Source of the DNA: Variovorax paradoxus
Lineage (GTDB): Bacteria; Pseudomonadota; Gammaproteobacteria; Burkholderiales; Burkholderiaceae_C
Direction: 5' to 3'
NCBI RefSeq assembly: GCF_030815975.1
Contig: NZ_JAUSXL010000002.1
Location: 2,964,501 to 3,028,500, forward strand
DNA length: 64,000 nt
The notes under the pieces: model-generated
The model's database searches: none
What the model saw: only the letters and a program-made list of their open reading frames with translations
Told to the model about the DNA's origin: nothing
Translations under genes and position numbers: made by a program
Part shown: piece after piece, positions 40,380-51,210 of the stretch
Position numbering within the stretch: position 1 is the first letter of the stretch
Layout: every line of letters starts with the position of its first letter

Positions 40380-41519
40380 ATGACCTCGAACTCCGGATCC
40401 ACTGCCTTGCGGGATGCCCGCCGTATCGTCGTCAAGGTGGGCTCCAGCCTCGTGACCAACGAGGGGCGCGGCCTCGACGAGGCTGCCATCGGCGAATGGT
40501 GCCGGCAACTGGCGGTGCTGGTGCGCGACGGGCGCGAGGTGGTCATGGTGTCCAGCGGCGCCATCGCCGAAGGCATGAAGCGCCTGGGCTGGCGCACGCG
40601 GCCGCACGAGGTGCACGAACTCCAGGCCGCCGCGGCCGTCGGGCAGATGGGCCTGGCCCAGATGTACGAGACCAAGCTGCGCGAGAACCAGATCGGCAGT
40701 GCCCAGGTGCTGCTCACCCATGCCGACCTGGCCGACCGCGAGCGTTATCTCAACGCGCGCTCGACCCTCGTCACGCTGCTCAGGCTGGGCGTGGTGCCGG
40801 TCATCAACGAGAACGACACCGTCGTCAACGACGAGATCAAGTTCGGCGACAACGACACGCTGGGCGCGCTGGTGGCCAACCTGGTCGAAGCCGACGCACT
40901 GGTCATCCTCACGGACCAGAAAGGCCTCTACACGGCCGACCCGCGCAAGGATCCGGACGCGAAATTCGTGCACGAGGCGGCGGCCGGCGATCCGGCGCTC
41001 GAAGCCATGGCGGGCGGGGCGGGCTCCAGCCTCGGCCGCGGCGGCATGATCACCAAGATCCTCGCGGCCAAGCGCGCGGCCGGCTCGGGCGCCTCCACCG
41101 TGATCGCCTGGGGGCGCGAGACCGACGCTTTGCTGCGCCTGACGCGCGGCGAATCCATTGGCACGCTGCTGGTGGCGCAGACGGCCAAGCACCAGGCGCG
41201 CAAGCGCTGGATGGCGGACCACCTGCAACTGCGCGGTGCGGTCACCGTCGATGCGGGTGCGGCGGCCAAGGTGCGTGCCGAGGGCAAGAGCCTGCTGCCG
41301 ATCGGCATGACGGGTGTCTCGGGAGAGTTTTCGCGCGGCGACGTGATCGCCGTGCGCGATGCCGACGGGGTCGAACTCGCCCGCGGTCTGGCCAATTATT
41401 CGAGCGTCGAGGCCCGGCTGCTGTGCCGCAAGCCCTCGTCGGAATTCGAGCGCTTGCTGGGCTACGTGGCGGAGCCGGAAATGGTCCACCGCGACAACAT
41501 GGTGCTGATGCGCAGCTGA
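40380..41519 (+). CDS. proB: Glutamate 5-kinase
   Basis: 379 residues: an amino-acid kinase domain ([57 protein letters not shown]) and a C-terminal PUA domain (~285-370). It performs the first, feedback-controlled step of proline synthesis. Location downstream of obgE is common in Burkholderiales. The ATG at 40380 is chosen from the family start; a long in-frame extension overlaps obgE and is not credible. Confidence 0.97.
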   Translation: MTSNSGSTALRDARRIVVKVGSSLVTNEGRGLDEAAIGEWCRQLAVLVRDGREVVMVSSGAIAEGMKRLGWRTRPHEVHELQAAAAVGQMGLAQMYETKLRENQIGSAQVLLTHADLADRERYLNARSTLVTLLRLGVVPVINENDTVVNDEIKFGDNDTLGALVANLVEADALVILTDQKGLYTADPRKDPDAKFVHEAAAGDPALEAMAGGAGSSLGRGGMITKILAAKRAAGSGASTVIAWGRETDALLRLTRGESIGTLLVAQTAKHQARKRWMADHLQLRGAVTVDAGAAAKVRAEGKSLLPIGMTGVSGEFSRGDVIAVRDADGVELARGLANYSSVEARLLCRKPSSEFERLLGYVAEPEMVHRDNMVLMRS

Positions 41520-41536
41520 GGCCGGGTTGGAATGGA

Positions 41537-41560
41537 AACGGGGCCCTTCAAGGCCCCGTT
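41537..41560. terminator. Bidirectional terminator hairpin between proB and CNP1-like gene
   Basis: Nine-base perfect stem AACGGGGCC / GGCCCCGTT with a six-base loop, in the 61-base convergent gap. TTTCCATT follows on the minus-strand side, so it probably stops both transcripts. Confidence 0.75.
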
Positions 41561-41580
41561 CGATCGTCTGCCGCCCTGCC

Positions 41581-42180
41581 TTATTGCAGCTGGCGTGCCG
41601 GGTCTCGCATGTTCGTGACCATGTCCTTGACCGAGACGCGGGGCGCATGGCCGCGGCACAGGCCCTGTTGCGCCAGCTGCCTGGCATAGCTCGAGTTCAG
41701 GTCGCGGAAGCTCTTCCACTCGGGCCGTTCGACCTTGCTCCAGGCGCCGTTGTTGTATCGCGCGTAGCTCTTCACCTCGTCGGTCGAGCAGCGCACGCCT
41801 TCGTAGAAAGCGTTCAGCGCCGCGTCCCCGCCACTGCGGCTGGTCGCGACCACCACGTAGCGCACCACGCCGTCGCCGGTGATCGTGATGGTGGCCGGAT
41901 CGACGCCGAACTTCAGCGACATGTAGGGCGGCATCGCGATCGGCTCGAGGCGCTTGACGTCGAAGGCTGGCGGCGGCGGGGCTTCGCTTTCCTTCCATTC
42001 GGCGTCCGTCTCGTAGCGCTTGGGCGGCGGCGGCATGCCGGCCTGCGCCCAGTCGGGATTGTCCGTGTCGTGTGTGCCCGATGCGCATCCGGCAAGCAGG
42101 GCCAGGCATACCACGAGCAGCGCGCTCTCAGTGCTGCGACGGAAAGAAGGGCGCTTTGTTGTGGGGAGGAGAAGGTTCAT
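41581..42180 (-). CDS. CNP1-like family lipoprotein
   Basis: 199 residues. The N-terminus ([21 protein letters not shown]) ends in a lipobox, so it should be an acylated envelope protein. The rest matches the CNP1-like family found next to rppH in Burkholderiales ([26 protein letters not shown] core, C-S-T-D-E, ending in a conserved C and short tail). Function unknown. The start at 42180 overlaps the end of rppH by 53 bases; the family core begins well inside, so a slightly later start is possible. Confidence 0.8.
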   Translation of the reverse strand: MNLLLPTTKRPSFRRSTESALLVVCLALLAGCASGTHDTDNPDWAQAGMPPPPKRYETDAEWKESEAPPPPAFDVKRLEPIAMPPYMSLKFGVDPATITITGDGVVRYVVVATSRSGGDAALNAFYEGVRCSTDEVKSYARYNNGAWSKVERPEWKSFRDLNSSYARQLAQQGLCRGHAPRVSVKDMVTNMRDPARQLQ

Positions 42181-42796
42181 CGCTCGCGGAATTAATGTCG
42201 GGATGCGGGTCGAAACTGCCGCCGGGCGGCAGGTCCAGCCCCGCGGGCGCGCCGCCGTCGGGCGTGTGGCGCTCGAACTCTCGGGCGCGCACATTGCTGC
42301 GCAGGAAGCGGTTGCGGAAATCCTGCCGCGGCAGGTAGCGAGCAAGCTCGGTCAGTGCCATCTCGTAGACGCCGCGTTTGAATTCGACGACCACATCGAG
42401 CGGCACCCAGTAGTCGTGCCATCGCCAGGCGTCGAATTCGGGGTGGTCGGTCGCGCGCAGGTTCAGATCCCAGTCGTGACCGATCAATTGCAGTAAATAC
42501 CAGATTTGCTTCTGGCCCTTGTAGTGGCCCCGTGCGTCACGGCGGATGAACCGATCCGGCACCTCGTAGCGCAACCAGTCACGGGTACGGGCCACGATGC
42601 GCACGTGCTCCGGATGGAGCCCGACTTCCTCGTGCAGTTCCCGGAACATGGCTTGCTCGGGACTTTCGCCGCGGTCTATGCCGCCTTGCGGAAACTGCCA
42701 GGAATGCGTGCGTATGCGTTTGCCCCAGAAAACCTGGTTTCTCTGGTTGAGCAGGATGATGCCGACGTTGGGCCTGAAGCCGTCCCGGTCGAGCAT
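42128..42796 (-). CDS. rppH: RNA pyrophosphohydrolase RppH
   Basis: 222 residues of the Nudix superfamily: [16 protein letters not shown], Nudix box [23 protein letters not shown] (~40-62), and the RppH-type W-R-W-H-D-Y-W. It converts 5'-triphosphate mRNA to monophosphate and starts decay. Longer than the E. coli protein by a Pro/Ser-rich C-terminal tail, whose last 17 codons overlap the CNP1-like start. ATG 42796; divergent from proS. Confidence 0.95.
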   Translation of the reverse strand: MLDRDGFRPNVGIILLNQRNQVFWGKRIRTHSWQFPQGGIDRGESPEQAMFRELHEEVGLHPEHVRIVARTRDWLRYEVPDRFIRRDARGHYKGQKQIWYLLQLIGHDWDLNLRATDHPEFDAWRWHDYWVPLDVVVEFKRGVYEMALTELARYLPRQDFRNRFLRSNVRAREFERHTPDGGAPAGLDLPPGGSFDPHPDINSASDEPSPPHNKAPFFPSQH

Positions 42797-42941
42797 AATC
42801 AAACCCCAATTTTTGAACTGAGTCGATTATGCATGCCGGGTTGCACACGGCAAGCGGCCAGTTCGAGGCCCGCGGGTTCCCGGAGGTCTCCCTGCCGGCA
42901 TCCGTCTTCCCTACGACTTTGAATCCACCAGCGCGATCCCG

Positions 42942-44687
42942 ATGAAAGCTTCCCGATTTTTTGTCTCCACCCTCAAGGAAGCGCCCGCCGACGCCGAGGT
43001 CGCGAGCCATCGGCTCATGATGCGCGCGGGCATGATCAAGAAGCTCGGCACGGGCATCTACACCTACATGCCGATGGGGCTGCGCGTGATCCGCAAGGTC
43101 GAGGCGATCGTGCGCGAGGAAATGAACCGCGCCGGCGCCGTCGAGCTCGCGATGCCCGTGGTGCAGCCGGCCGAGTTCTGGCAGGAGACCGGCCGCTTCG
43201 ACAAGATGGGCCCCGAGCTGCTGCGCATCAAGGATCGCCATGACCGCGACTTCGTGGTCCAGCCCACCAGCGAAGAGGTGGTGACCGACATCGCGCGCCA
43301 GGAAATCCGCAGCTACAAGCAGCTGCCGAAGAATTTCTACCAGATCCAGACCAAGTTCCGCGACGAGCGCCGTCCGCGCTTCGGCCTGATGCGCGGGCGT
43401 GAGTTCATCATGAAGGACGCCTACAGCTTCGACCGCGACCTGGGCGCAGCCAAGGCCAGCTACCAGGTCATGGCCGACGCCTACCGCCGCATCTTCGACC
43501 GCTTCGGCCTGCGCTACCGCGCCGTGGCGGCCGACAGCGGCGCCATCGGCGGCGACCTGAGCGAAGAGTTCCAGGTGATTGCGGCCACCGGCGAAGACGC
43601 CATCGTCTACTGCCCCGGCAGCGACTACGCGGCCAACATGGAGAAGGCCGAGGCGCTCGCGCCGGCCGGCCCGCGCCCCGCGGCGGCCAAGGCGCTCGAA
43701 AAGACCCCGACCCCCGGCAAGGCCACGTGCGCCGATGTGGCCGAACTGCTCGGCGTGCCGCTGTCGACCACGGTCAAGTCGCTGGTGCTGGCCACCGACA
43801 TCGTCGACGAGGCCGGCAACCCGAAGGGCTCGCAGGTCTGGCTGCTGCTCTTGCGCGGCGACCACGACATGAACGAGATCAAGGTCGGCAAGGTGCCGGG
43901 CCTGGACCAGGGCTTCCGCTTTGCAACACTGGCCGAAATCGACGAACACTTCGGCTGCAAGCCCGGCTACCTCGGCCCGCTGAACCTGAAGAAGCCGGTC
44001 AAGCTCGTGGCCGACCGCGAAGCGGCGGTGCTGGCCGACTGGATCACCGGCGCCAACGAGATCGACTTCCACATGACCGGCGTCAACTGGGGCCGCGACC
44101 TGCCCGAGCCCGAGCTGGTGGCCGACCTGCGCAACGTGGTGGCGGGCGACGCCTCGCCCGACGGCAAGGGCGTGCTCGCCATCGAGCGCGGCATCGAGGT
44201 GGGCCACGTGTTCGTGCTCGGCACCAAGTACAGCAAGGACATGAACGCCACCTACCTCGACGAAAGCGGCAAGCCGCAGTTCCTCGAAATGGGCTGCTAC
44301 GGCATCGGCATCACGCGCCTGCCCGCCGCCGCGATCGAGCAGAACCACGACGAGCGCGGCATCATCTGGCCCGACGCCCTGGCACCGTTCACGGTGGTGG
44401 TCTGCCCGATCGGCATGGACCGCAGCCCCGAGGTCAAGGTGGTCGCCGAAGCGCTCTACGAGCAGCTGCTCGCGGCCGGCGTCGACGTGCTGCTGGACGA
44501 CCGCGGCGAGCGCCCGGGCGCGATGTTCGCCGACTGGGAGCTGATCGGCGTGCCGCACCGCGTGGTCATTTCCGACCGCGGCCTGAAGGAAGGCCAGCTC
44601 GAATACCAGCACCGCCGCGACACGGCGGCCACCAAGGTGCCTGCGGCCGGCATCACCGAGTTCATCACCGGCAAGCTCGCGAAATGA
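42942..44687 (+). CDS. proS: Prolyl-tRNA synthetase
   Basis: 581 residues, bacterial type with an editing insertion (about 225-400) between class II motifs 2 and 3. [35 protein letters not shown], motif 2 in [25 protein letters not shown], motif 3 in [23 protein letters not shown], and the C-terminal anticodon domain are complete. Divergent from rppH. The lytic transglycosylase gene starts by overlapping its stop codon. Confidence 0.98.
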   Translation: MKASRFFVSTLKEAPADAEVASHRLMMRAGMIKKLGTGIYTYMPMGLRVIRKVEAIVREEMNRAGAVELAMPVVQPAEFWQETGRFDKMGPELLRIKDRHDRDFVVQPTSEEVVTDIARQEIRSYKQLPKNFYQIQTKFRDERRPRFGLMRGREFIMKDAYSFDRDLGAAKASYQVMADAYRRIFDRFGLRYRAVAADSGAIGGDLSEEFQVIAATGEDAIVYCPGSDYAANMEKAEALAPAGPRPAAAKALEKTPTPGKATCADVAELLGVPLSTTVKSLVLATDIVDEAGNPKGSQVWLLLLRGDHDMNEIKVGKVPGLDQGFRFATLAEIDEHFGCKPGYLGPLNLKKPVKLVADREAAVLADWITGANEIDFHMTGVNWGRDLPEPELVADLRNVVAGDASPDGKGVLAIERGIEVGHVFVLGTKYSKDMNATYLDESGKPQFLEMGCYGIGITRLPAAAIEQNHDERGIIWPDALAPFTVVVCPIGMDRSPEVKVVAEALYEQLLAAGVDVLLDDRGERPGAMFADWELIGVPHRVVISDRGLKEGQLEYQHRRDTAATKVPAAGITEFITGKLAK

Positions 44688-45358
44688 GCCTGGAGGGCGG
44701 CCTTTCGCGGCGCCGGTGCCTGGGCGTCGCCGTGACTGCGGGCGCCCTGGCCACGCTGTCGCTGCCGCGGGCCGCTCGGGCCGGCGCGCAGATCGAGGAG
44801 CCGCTGATCGACTCTGTGCGCACCGCGCTGAGTTCGGCCGTGCACAACAAGGCACCGCCGGTGCCCGAGTTCCCGAACACCGAAGCCCGCCTGAGCTACC
44901 TGCGCTGGCTCGGCGAGATGAGCGAACGCCTCAAGAAGAAGATCGCCGACTGGCCCACGCGCAAGGAGTTCCTGCAGACCGTCTGGTACGAAGCCAAGCG
45001 CTCGGGGCTCGACGTGAGCCTGATGCTCGGACTGGTCCAGGTCGAGAGCAACTTCCGCAAGTTCGCGGTGTCCAGCGCCGGCGCCCGCGGCTACATGCAG
45101 GTCATGCCGTTCTGGACCCGCGTGATCGGCGACAGCGACCCGGCCAAGCTCTTTCACATGCAGACCAACCTGCGCTTCGGCTGCGTGATCCTGCGCCACT
45201 ACCTCGACCGCGAGAACGGCGACCTGTACATGACCCTCGGCCGCTACAACGGCAGCCGCGGCAAGTCGCCGTACCCGAACGCCGTGTTCGCGAACCAGCG
45301 GCTGTGGGCCTACGACGACAAGGCGCGAGAACGCGAGCGGGACCGCTCGGCAGCCTGA
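44684..45358 (+). CDS. Lytic transglycosylase (SLT domain)
   Basis: 224 residues. A Tat-like or Sec signal with twin arginines ([27 protein letters not shown]) and a soluble lytic transglycosylase domain: catalytic Glu in [12 protein letters not shown], then [13 protein letters not shown] and A-L-G-R-Y-N-G-S. It cleaves peptidoglycan glycan strands in the periplasm. ATG overlaps the proS TGA by four bases. Followed by a tandem repeat. Confidence 0.92.
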   Translation: MSLEGGLSRRRCLGVAVTAGALATLSLPRAARAGAQIEEPLIDSVRTALSSAVHNKAPPVPEFPNTEARLSYLRWLGEMSERLKKKIADWPTRKEFLQTVWYEAKRSGLDVSLMLGLVQVESNFRKFAVSSAGARGYMQVMPFWTRVIGDSDPAKLFHMQTNLRFGCVILRHYLDRENGDLYMTLGRYNGSRGKSPYPNAVFANQRLWAYDDKARERERDRSAA

Positions 45359-45373
45359 ATATCTGTTTCAGGA

Positions 45374-45568
45374 ATACCGCGGAACCGGCTTTGCCGGGCC
45401 GCTGGTATTGCCCCCGGTAGGGGGAAGGCGAAGCGACACGAAGTGCGCGCAGACTGGGGGCGAGTCAAGTGATACCGCGGAACCGGCTTTGCCGGGCCGC
45501 TGGTATTGCCCCCGGTAGGGGGAAGGCGAAGCGACACGAAGTCCGCGCAGACTGGGGGCGAGCCAAGT
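45374..45568. repeat. 98-bp direct tandem repeat, two copies
   Basis: Copies at 45374-45471 and 45472-45568 differ at about two positions. Each begins ATACCGCGG and contains an inverted CCGGC/GCCGG pair, a CCCCC-GGTA-GGGGG hairpin, then a 24-base core beginning CACGAAGTGC and ending CTGGGGG (45437-45460 and 45535-45558). It fills the gap between the convergent lytic transglycosylase and CorC-like genes and may act as a terminator or as a mobile palindromic element. The core recurs at 46902 and, inverted, at 58610. Confidence 0.9.
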
Positions 45569-45576
45569 CTTTCGGG

Positions 45577-46860
45577 CTAGGTCCTTGTCACCATCACCTG
45601 GTCGATACGGTAGCTGTCGACGTCCATCACCTCGAAGGTGTAGCCGCCCCAGCTCACGCTGTCGGTGCGCTTGGGCACCCGCCGCAGCATTACCATCAGG
45701 AAGCCCGCCAGCGTTTCGTAGTCGTCCGGATGCGGCATTTCTTCGATGTGCAGTGCGCGCTGCACGTCCTGGATGGGCGTGACGCCGTCGATCAGCCACG
45801 AGTTCTCGTCGCGCTTCACGATCTGCTCCTCGTCGGGCGTGGAGACGAGGTCGCCCATCACCGTGCTCATCACGTCGTTGAGCGTGATCACGCCCACCAC
45901 CATGCTGTATTCGTTGACGATGATCGCGAAGTCTTCGCGCGCCTGCTGGAACTGCTCGAGCACCTCGGTGAGCGAGAGCCGGTCGGGAATGACCAGCGCC
46001 TTGTGCAGCGTCAGGCCCTGGTCGATCGCCAGCGGTTGGCCGCTCAGCACGCGCTGGAACATCTCCTTGGCGTCGACATAGCCGAGCACATGGTCGATGT
46101 CGCCATCGCACACCGGATAGGCCGAAAAAGGCTCGGCCACGATGCGCGCCCGCAGCACCGACTCCGGGTCGTCGTGCAGGAACCAGGCGATGTTGTCGCG
46201 CACCGTCATCACGCTGCTGACCAGCCGCGTGTCGAGTTCGAACACGTTGGCGATCACCTGCTGCTCGCGCACCGCGAGCACGCCCGCGCGCGCGCCGGCT
46301 TCGGTCATGGCCAGGATGTCGGCCGAGGTGATCTTGTCGTCGCGCACCAGCGGCATGCCCAGCAGCTTGAAGAGCATGTCGGTGGAGCGCGTGAAGAACC
46401 ACACCAGCGGCTTGAAGGTGGTGATCAGCACCAGCATCGGCCCGACCATGCGCACCGCGATGCGCTCCGGGTCGCTCATGCCCAGGCGCTTGGGGAACAG
46501 GTCGGCAAACACCAGGAACACCGCGATGACGATCACGAACGAGCACAGGAAGGCCACGTTCGCCGAGGCTTCCACGCTCATCCAGTTCTCGAAGAAGCGC
46601 GCGAAGTAGGGGCTGAGCGAGCCCTCTCCCACCACGCCGCCGAGGATCGCCACCGCGTTGAGGCCGATCTGCACCACGGTGAAGTAGTGGCCCGGCTGCT
46701 CCTGGACCCGCAGCACCTTCTCCGCGCGTGAGTCGCCCTCGTCGGCCATCTGGCGCAGGCGCAGGCGGCGCGAGGCGGCCAGCGTGATTTCGGCGAGGGA
46801 GAAGAACGCGCTCATCGCGATCAGCAGAACGATGATGAGCAGGCTTTGGGTGAGAGTCAT
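45577..46860 (-). CDS. CorC/HlyC-family transporter (CNNM + CBS)
   Basis: 427 residues: an N-terminal CNNM (DUF21) membrane domain of about four helices (SLLIIVLLIAMSAFFSLAEITLAASRR), a pair of CBS domains (~205-330; VMTVRDNIAWFLHDD, VIPDRLSLTEVLEQFQQ, MVVGVITLNDVMSTVMGDL), and a C-terminal CorC_HlyC domain (~345-425). Family members are linked to Mg2+/Co2+ efflux; the hemolysin name is historical. Last gene of the hemA-led minus-strand run or a separate unit. Confidence 0.9.
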   Translation of the reverse strand: MTLTQSLLIIVLLIAMSAFFSLAEITLAASRRLRLRQMADEGDSRAEKVLRVQEQPGHYFTVVQIGLNAVAILGGVVGEGSLSPYFARFFENWMSVEASANVAFLCSFVIVIAVFLVFADLFPKRLGMSDPERIAVRMVGPMLVLITTFKPLVWFFTRSTDMLFKLLGMPLVRDDKITSADILAMTEAGARAGVLAVREQQVIANVFELDTRLVSSVMTVRDNIAWFLHDDPESVLRARIVAEPFSAYPVCDGDIDHVLGYVDAKEMFQRVLSGQPLAIDQGLTLHKALVIPDRLSLTEVLEQFQQAREDFAIIVNEYSMVVGVITLNDVMSTVMGDLVSTPDEEQIVKRDENSWLIDGVTPIQDVQRALHIEEMPHPDDYETLAGFLMVMLRRVPKRTDSVSWGGYTFEVMDVDSYRIDQVMVTRT

Positions 46861-46901
46861 GGTGGCACGGCGAAGTGCACCATGGTGCCATGACTCGGCA
46901 G

Positions 46902-46925
46902 CACGAAGTGCGCGCAGCCTGGGGG
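46902..46925. repeat. Single degenerate copy of the CACGAAGTGC core repeat
   Basis: Matches the 24-base core of the 98-bp tandem repeat at 23 of 24 positions, between the cupin stop and the CorC-like gene start. Nearby GGTGGCAC...GTGCCATG inverted arms (46861-46891) give further palindromic structure. Confidence 0.7.
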
Positions 46926-46930
46926 AGAGC

Positions 46931-47431
46931 CTAGACCCCGCCGTGCGGGTGCGTGGGGTCGACCCAAAGTACCGATTCGGGTTTTTCCACCGGTTCGATG
47001 TCGAGGTTCACGGCCACGGCCTCGCCGTCGCTGCGGCACAGCACGCATTCGAGCGTCTCGGTGGCGCTGGCGTTGATTTCCTGGTGCGGCACGTAGGGCG
47101 GCACATAGATGAAGTCGCCCGGGCCGGCCTCGGCCGTGAACTCGAGCTTCTCGCCCCAGCGCATGCGGGCTCGGCCGCGCACCACATAGATCACCGATTC
47201 GAGGTGCCCGTGGTGGTGGGCACCGGTCTTGGCGTCGGCATGGATGGTGACGGTGCCGGCCCAGAGCTTCTGCGCACCGACGCGCGCGAAATTGATGGCC
47301 GCGGCTCGGTTCATGCCGGGGGTCTGGGCGGTGTTGGCGTCGAGCTGGTTGGCCGCGATCACGCGTACGCCGTCGTGCTTCCAGGCCGGCGCGGCCTTGC
47401 CCTCGTGGTCATGGCCGTGGTCGTGGCTCAT
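46931..47431 (-). CDS. Cupin-domain protein
   Basis: 166 residues. A His/Asp-rich start (MSHDHGHDHEGKAAP) and a single cupin barrel: motif 1 G-A-H-H-H-G-H-L-E-S-V-I-Y-V-V-R-G and motif 2 P-G-D-F-I-Y-V-P-P-Y-V-P-H-Q-E, with the metal-binding His/Glu. A dioxygenase, isomerase or small regulatory binding protein are all possible; no substrate can be named. Downstream of grxD with a 14-base gap. Confidence 0.85.
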   Translation of the reverse strand: MSHDHGHDHEGKAAPAWKHDGVRVIAANQLDANTAQTPGMNRAAAINFARVGAQKLWAGTVTIHADAKTGAHHHGHLESVIYVVRGRARMRWGEKLEFTAEAGPGDFIYVPPYVPHQEINASATETLECVLCRSDGEAVAVNLDIEPVEKPESVLWVDPTHPHGGV

Positions 47432-47445
47432 GGCGGGCGCGGAAA

Positions 47446-47775
47446 TCAGGCGGCGCTGCTGCCGCCCAGCACTTGCTGCAGCTCGCCCGACTCGTACATC
47501 TCCATCATGATGTCCGAGCCGCCGACGAATTCGCCCTTCACGTAGAGCTGGGGAATGGTGGGCCAGTTGCTGTATTCCTTGATGCCCTGGCGGATGCCGT
47601 CGTCTTCGAGCACGTTGACGGTCTTGAGCGTCTTGGTGTCGACGCCGACCGCCTTGAGGATCTGGATGGCGCGGCCGGAGAAGCCGCACATCGGAAAGCT
47701 CGCATTCCCCTTCATGAAGAGAACGAGGTCGTTGGACTTGACGAGATCGTCGATGCGTTGCTGGGCGTCGGACAT
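47446..47775 (-). CDS. grxD: Monothiol glutaredoxin, Grx4/GrxD type
   Basis: 109 residues with the CGFS active site (P-M-C-G-F-S-G-R), the GSH-binding WPTIPQLYV and [15 protein letters not shown]. It holds a [2Fe-2S] cluster in Fe-S trafficking rather than reducing disulfides. AGGAG six bases before the ATG at 47775. Downstream of prmC, as in other Burkholderiales. Confidence 0.96.
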   Translation of the reverse strand: MSDAQQRIDDLVKSNDLVLFMKGNASFPMCGFSGRAIQILKAVGVDTKTLKTVNVLEDDGIRQGIKEYSNWPTIPQLYVKGEFVGGSDIMMEMYESGELQQVLGGSSAA

Positions 47776-47804
47776 GGGGACTCCTGAAAAGTGGACTGAG
47801 GGGA

Positions 47805-48659
47805 TTATTTCACCGTGCGCCAGATCCCGCCGGAGCAGCGCTGGATGCCGGCAAGGTCGTTGCGGCTTTGGACTTGGGCGAAACCGCGCGCCTCGAGCAG
47901 CTGGCGCACGGCCATGGCCTGGTCGTGGCCATGTTCGAGCAGCAGCCAGCCGCCATCGGAAAGATGGTCCGGGGCCTGCTGCACGATCTGGCGGATGTCG
48001 ACCAGCCCGTCGGGCCCGGCCACCAGCGCGGCCAGGGGCTCGTGCCGCAGCGCGGGCAGGTGCGGGTCGTCGGCCGCGATGTAGGGCGGATTGCTGGCGA
48101 TGACCGCGTAGCCGCTGGCGGCGCCGTCCAGCCAATGGGCCTGGCGGAAACGCACCGGCAGGCCCAGGCGCTGTGCGTTGGCCTCTGCGACGGCCAGCGC
48201 ATCGGCACTGGCATCGACCGCGTCGACCTCTGCATCGGGGCGCGCATGCTGCAGCGCCAGCGCGATGGCGCCGCTGCCGGTGCCCAGGTCGAGCACGCGC
48301 GGGGCATCACGGCCTTCGAGGCATTGCAGCGCCCAGTCGACCAGCGTTTCGGTGTCCGGGCGCGGCACCAGCACCCGTGCGTCCACGCGCAGGCCGAGGC
48401 CGTGGAATTCCTTCTCGCCGAGCAGGTAGGCCACCGGCTCGCCCGCCAGCCGGCGCGACAGTTGCGCCGCGAGCGCGGACCATGCCGCATCGGAAATGGC
48501 GTCGGTGTCGTGCGCCAGCAGCCATGCGCGGTCGTTCGGCGCGCGGCCCAGCGCATGCAGCAGCAGCAATTGCGCATCGAGCCGGTCGATACCCAGTGCC
48601 ACGGCCGCGGCCAGCGCCTGGGCCACGGTGGATGGCGTGGTGGTCGCTGCCATGGTCAT
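47805..48659 (-). CDS. prmC: Release factor glutamine methyltransferase
   Basis: 284 residues. Class I SAM methyltransferase: [15 protein letters not shown] for SAM, D-A-V-D-A-S, and the substrate motif SNPPYIA. It methylates the GGQ glutamine of release factors. The ATG at 48659 overlaps the prfA stop (ATGA), an arrangement that ties its dosage to RF1. A second ATG two codons in is possible. Confidence 0.96.
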   Translation of the reverse strand: MTMAATTTPSTVAQALAAAVALGIDRLDAQLLLLHALGRAPNDRAWLLAHDTDAISDAAWSALAAQLSRRLAGEPVAYLLGEKEFHGLGLRVDARVLVPRPDTETLVDWALQCLEGRDAPRVLDLGTGSGAIALALQHARPDAEVDAVDASADALAVAEANAQRLGLPVRFRQAHWLDGAASGYAVIASNPPYIAADDPHLPALRHEPLAALVAGPDGLVDIRQIVQQAPDHLSDGGWLLLEHGHDQAMAVRQLLEARGFAQVQSRNDLAGIQRCSGGIWRTVK

Positions 48660-49744
48660 GCCGGCAGGCTCGATTCCAGCTCGGCCAGCTGCTCGGCCTC
48701 GCGCGCGGCGCGCAGCGCGTCCAGCACGTCGCCGAGGTCGCCTTCCATGATGGCCAGCAGCTTGTAGAGCGTGAGGTTGATGCGGTGGTCGGTGAGCCGG
48801 CCCTGCGGAAAGTTGTAGGTGCGGATGCGGTCGGAGCGGTCGCCGCTGCCGATCAGGCCCTTGCGCATGGCGGCATCCTTGGCGGCGCGCTCGCTGCGCT
48901 CCTTTTCCTGAATGCGGGCCGACAGCACCTGCAGCGCCTTGGCCTTGTTGCGGTGCTGGCTGCGGTCGTCCTGGCACTCGGCGACGATGCCCGTTGGAAT
49001 GTGCGTGATGCGCACGGCCGAATCGGTCTTGTTGATGTGCTGGCCGCCCGCGCCGCTGGCGCGGTAGGTGTCGATGCGCAGGTCGGCCGGGTTGATCTGC
49101 ACCGCCACCGTCTCGTCGGGCTCGGCCAGCACGGCCACCGTGCAGGCGCTGGTGTGGATGCGGCCCTGGGTTTCGGTGGCTGGCACGCGCTGCACGCGGT
49201 GACCGCCGGATTCGAAGCGCAGGTGGCCGAACACGTCGGTGCCCACGATGCGAAGCACCACTTCCTTGTAGCCGCCGAGCTCGCTCTCGCTTTCGCTCAC
49301 CACTTCGCAGCGCCAGCCGGCGCGCTCGCAATAGCGCGTGTACATGCGCAGCAGGTCGCCCGCGAACAGCGCCGATTCGTCGCCGCCCGTGCCGGCACGG
49401 ATTTCGAGAAATGCATTGCGCGCGTCGTCGGGGTCCTTCGGCAGCAGCAGGCGCTGCAGCTCTTCCTCGAGCTGCACGAGTTCGGCTTCTGCGCCCGCGA
49501 TTTCTTCCCGCGCCATCTCGGCCATGTCGGGGTCGTCGAGCATCTCCGCCGCGCCGGCGATGTCGGCTTCGCGCTGCTTGTAGCGCTCGTAGCGGCCGGC
49601 GATCTGCGTGATCTCGGCATGCTCGCGCGAGATGGTGCGGTACTGCGCCATGTCGCCCATGATGTCTTCGCGCGAAAGCAGGAAGTCGAGTTCGCCCAGG
49701 CGCTGGACGTAGCGTTCGAGTTGGTGGCGCAGAAAGGTCTTCAC
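48656..49744 (-). CDS. prfA: Peptide chain release factor 1
   Basis: 362 residues, reading UAA and UAG. The stop-codon anticodon loop P-A-T is in [10 protein letters not shown] and the peptide-release GGQ in [17 protein letters not shown]. The start is a GTG at 49744, chosen because it aligns with the usual RF1 N-terminus; no in-frame ATG with better support lies upstream. Between hemA and prmC in the classical order. Confidence 0.97.
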   Translation of the reverse strand: MKTFLRHQLERYVQRLGELDFLLSREDIMGDMAQYRTISREHAEITQIAGRYERYKQREADIAGAAEMLDDPDMAEMAREEIAGAEAELVQLEEELQRLLLPKDPDDARNAFLEIRAGTGGDESALFAGDLLRMYTRYCERAGWRCEVVSESESELGGYKEVVLRIVGTDVFGHLRFESGGHRVQRVPATETQGRIHTSACTVAVLAEPDETVAVQINPADLRIDTYRASGAGGQHINKTDSAVRITHIPTGIVAECQDDRSQHRNKAKALQVLSARIQEKERSERAAKDAAMRKGLIGSGDRSDRIRTYNFPQGRLTDHRINLTLYKLLAIMEGDLGDVLDALRAAREAEQLAELESSLPA

Positions 49745-49845
49745 GGCGGAAAGGAGCTCGGAAAAATGGGGAAAGGGCGCCGCGGTGCCGCGGCAGGGCG
49801 CATGCGGGAGCGCGGCCGGCGGGGCCGGTCCGCTGGCGAGCGTCG

Positions 49846-51117
49846 CTAACGCTCTTTGCGCAGAAAGAGGCGCGAGATGGCCTGCGCGGTCTGCTCGCGC
49901 GATGCGGCGTCGCCCGCATGCAGTTCGGCCATGGCGCCGTGCATCATCTTTTGCGTGAGCCCGCGCGACATCGCTTCGAGCACCGCATCGACCGGCTCGC
50001 CCCTGGCCAGCAGCTTGCGCGCGCGTGCCATTTCGGTGGCGCGCCATTCGTCGGCCTGGGCATTGAGCTGCTGGATCAGCGGCACCGAGCCGCGCTGGCC
50101 CAGCCAGTGCATGAAGCTCTGCACGCCGGCGTCGATGATGACTTCGGCCTGCGCCACGGCGGCCTGGCGGTTGGCCTGGCCCTGCTGGACCACCTGGGCG
50201 AGGTCGTCGACGGTATAGAGATAGATGTCTTCGAGCGCCTTCACTTCGGGCTCGATGTCGCGCGGCACGGCCAGGTCGACCATGAACATCGGGCGGTGCT
50301 TGCGGGCCTTGAGCGCGCGTTCGACAGCGCCCAGCCCGATGATTGGCAGCGTGCTGGCGGTGCAGCTCACCACGATGTCGAACTCGGCCAACCGGTTCGG
50401 CAGATCGGCCAGCCGCATGGCCTCGCCGCCGAAGCGCGAGGCCAGCTTTTCGCCGCGTTCGAGCGTGCGGTTGGCAATGGCGATGGACTTCGGGTCCCTG
50501 GCCGCGAAATGCGTGGCGGCCAGGTCGATCATTTCGCCCGCGCCGACGAACAGCACGCGCGTCTGGTGCAGATCCTCGAAGAGCTGGCCGGCCAGCCGCA
50601 CGGCCGCCGCCGCCATGCTGATGGAATGCGCGCCGATCTCGGTGGCGGTGCGCACCTCTTTCGCCACCGCGAACGAGCGCTGGAACAGCTGGTTGAGCGT
50701 GCTGCCGAGCGCGCCGGCGGTTTCGGCCGCGCGCACGGCGTCCTTCATCTGGCCGAGGATCTGGGCTTCGCCGAGCACCATGGAATCGAGCCCGCTGGCC
50801 ACGCGGAAGACGTGGCGCGCCGCCTCGTCGTCCTGCAGCGCATAGGCATGCGAGCGCAGCAGCGCCGGCGCGACGCCGCCGCTCTCGGCCAGCCAGCCGA
50901 CCGTGTGGTCGAGCGCTGCATGCTCGGCGGCGCAGTAGATTTCGGTGCGGTTGCAGGTCGAGATGATCGCGGCTTCGACCTGCGGATGGCGTCCGGTGGC
51001 GAATGAGCTGCGCAGGCTCTGCAGCGTGGGAGCCAGCTGATCGAGCGCGAACGCGAAACGACCGCGCAGATCGAGCGGCGCGGTCGTGTGGTTCAACCCG
51101 AGGGTCCAGACTGACAT
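49846..51117 (-). CDS. hemA: Glutamyl-tRNA reductase
   Basis: 423 residues, first step of C5 porphyrin synthesis. The catalytic Cys lies in [17 protein letters not shown]-binding [13 protein letters not shown]; conserved [20 protein letters not shown]. Start at 51117 (an in-frame GTG two codons earlier is possible). First of the hemA-prfA-prmC-grxD run, with a palindromic operator-like site just before it. Confidence 0.97.
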   Translation of the reverse strand: MSVWTLGLNHTTAPLDLRGRFAFALDQLAPTLQSLRSSFATGRHPQVEAAIISTCNRTEIYCAAEHAALDHTVGWLAESGGVAPALLRSHAYALQDDEAARHVFRVASGLDSMVLGEAQILGQMKDAVRAAETAGALGSTLNQLFQRSFAVAKEVRTATEIGAHSISMAAAAVRLAGQLFEDLHQTRVLFVGAGEMIDLAATHFAARDPKSIAIANRTLERGEKLASRFGGEAMRLADLPNRLAEFDIVVSCTASTLPIIGLGAVERALKARKHRPMFMVDLAVPRDIEPEVKALEDIYLYTVDDLAQVVQQGQANRQAAVAQAEVIIDAGVQSFMHWLGQRGSVPLIQQLNAQADEWRATEMARARKLLARGEPVDAVLEAMSRGLTQKMMHGAMAELHAGDAASREQTAQAISRLFLRKER

Positions 51118-51122
51118 ATCCA

Positions 51123-51138
51123 CTGATTATAAAATCAG
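51123..51138. promoter_or_regulatory. Palindromic site over the hemA promoter
   Basis: CTGATT-ATAA-AATCAG, a perfect six-base-arm dyad, six bases before the hemA start. It contains TATAAT on the minus strand (51126-51131), a consensus -10 for hemA with a very short leader. A regulator bound here would block it. Candidate only. Confidence 0.45.
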
Positions 51139-51189
51139 CAGGATTCATGCGGCTGCCGAGGGGCTTGGCCGCAAGCAACTCGAGAACAC

Positions 51190-51210
51190 AAGGGCGCCGC
51201 GAGCGCCCTT
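51190..51210 (+). terminator. GC-rich hairpin in the hemA / small membrane protein gap
   Basis: Eight-base perfect stem AAGGGCGC / GCGCCCTT with a five-base loop, then GCCTTTGTCC. In the leader of the plus-strand small membrane protein gene, so it might act as attenuator; the T-run is weak. Confidence 0.45.

Noticed and set aside
45374..45568. Tandem repeat as a CRISPR array
   Set aside because: Two contiguous 98-bp copies without spacers and no cas genes; it is a direct duplication of a palindromic repeat.
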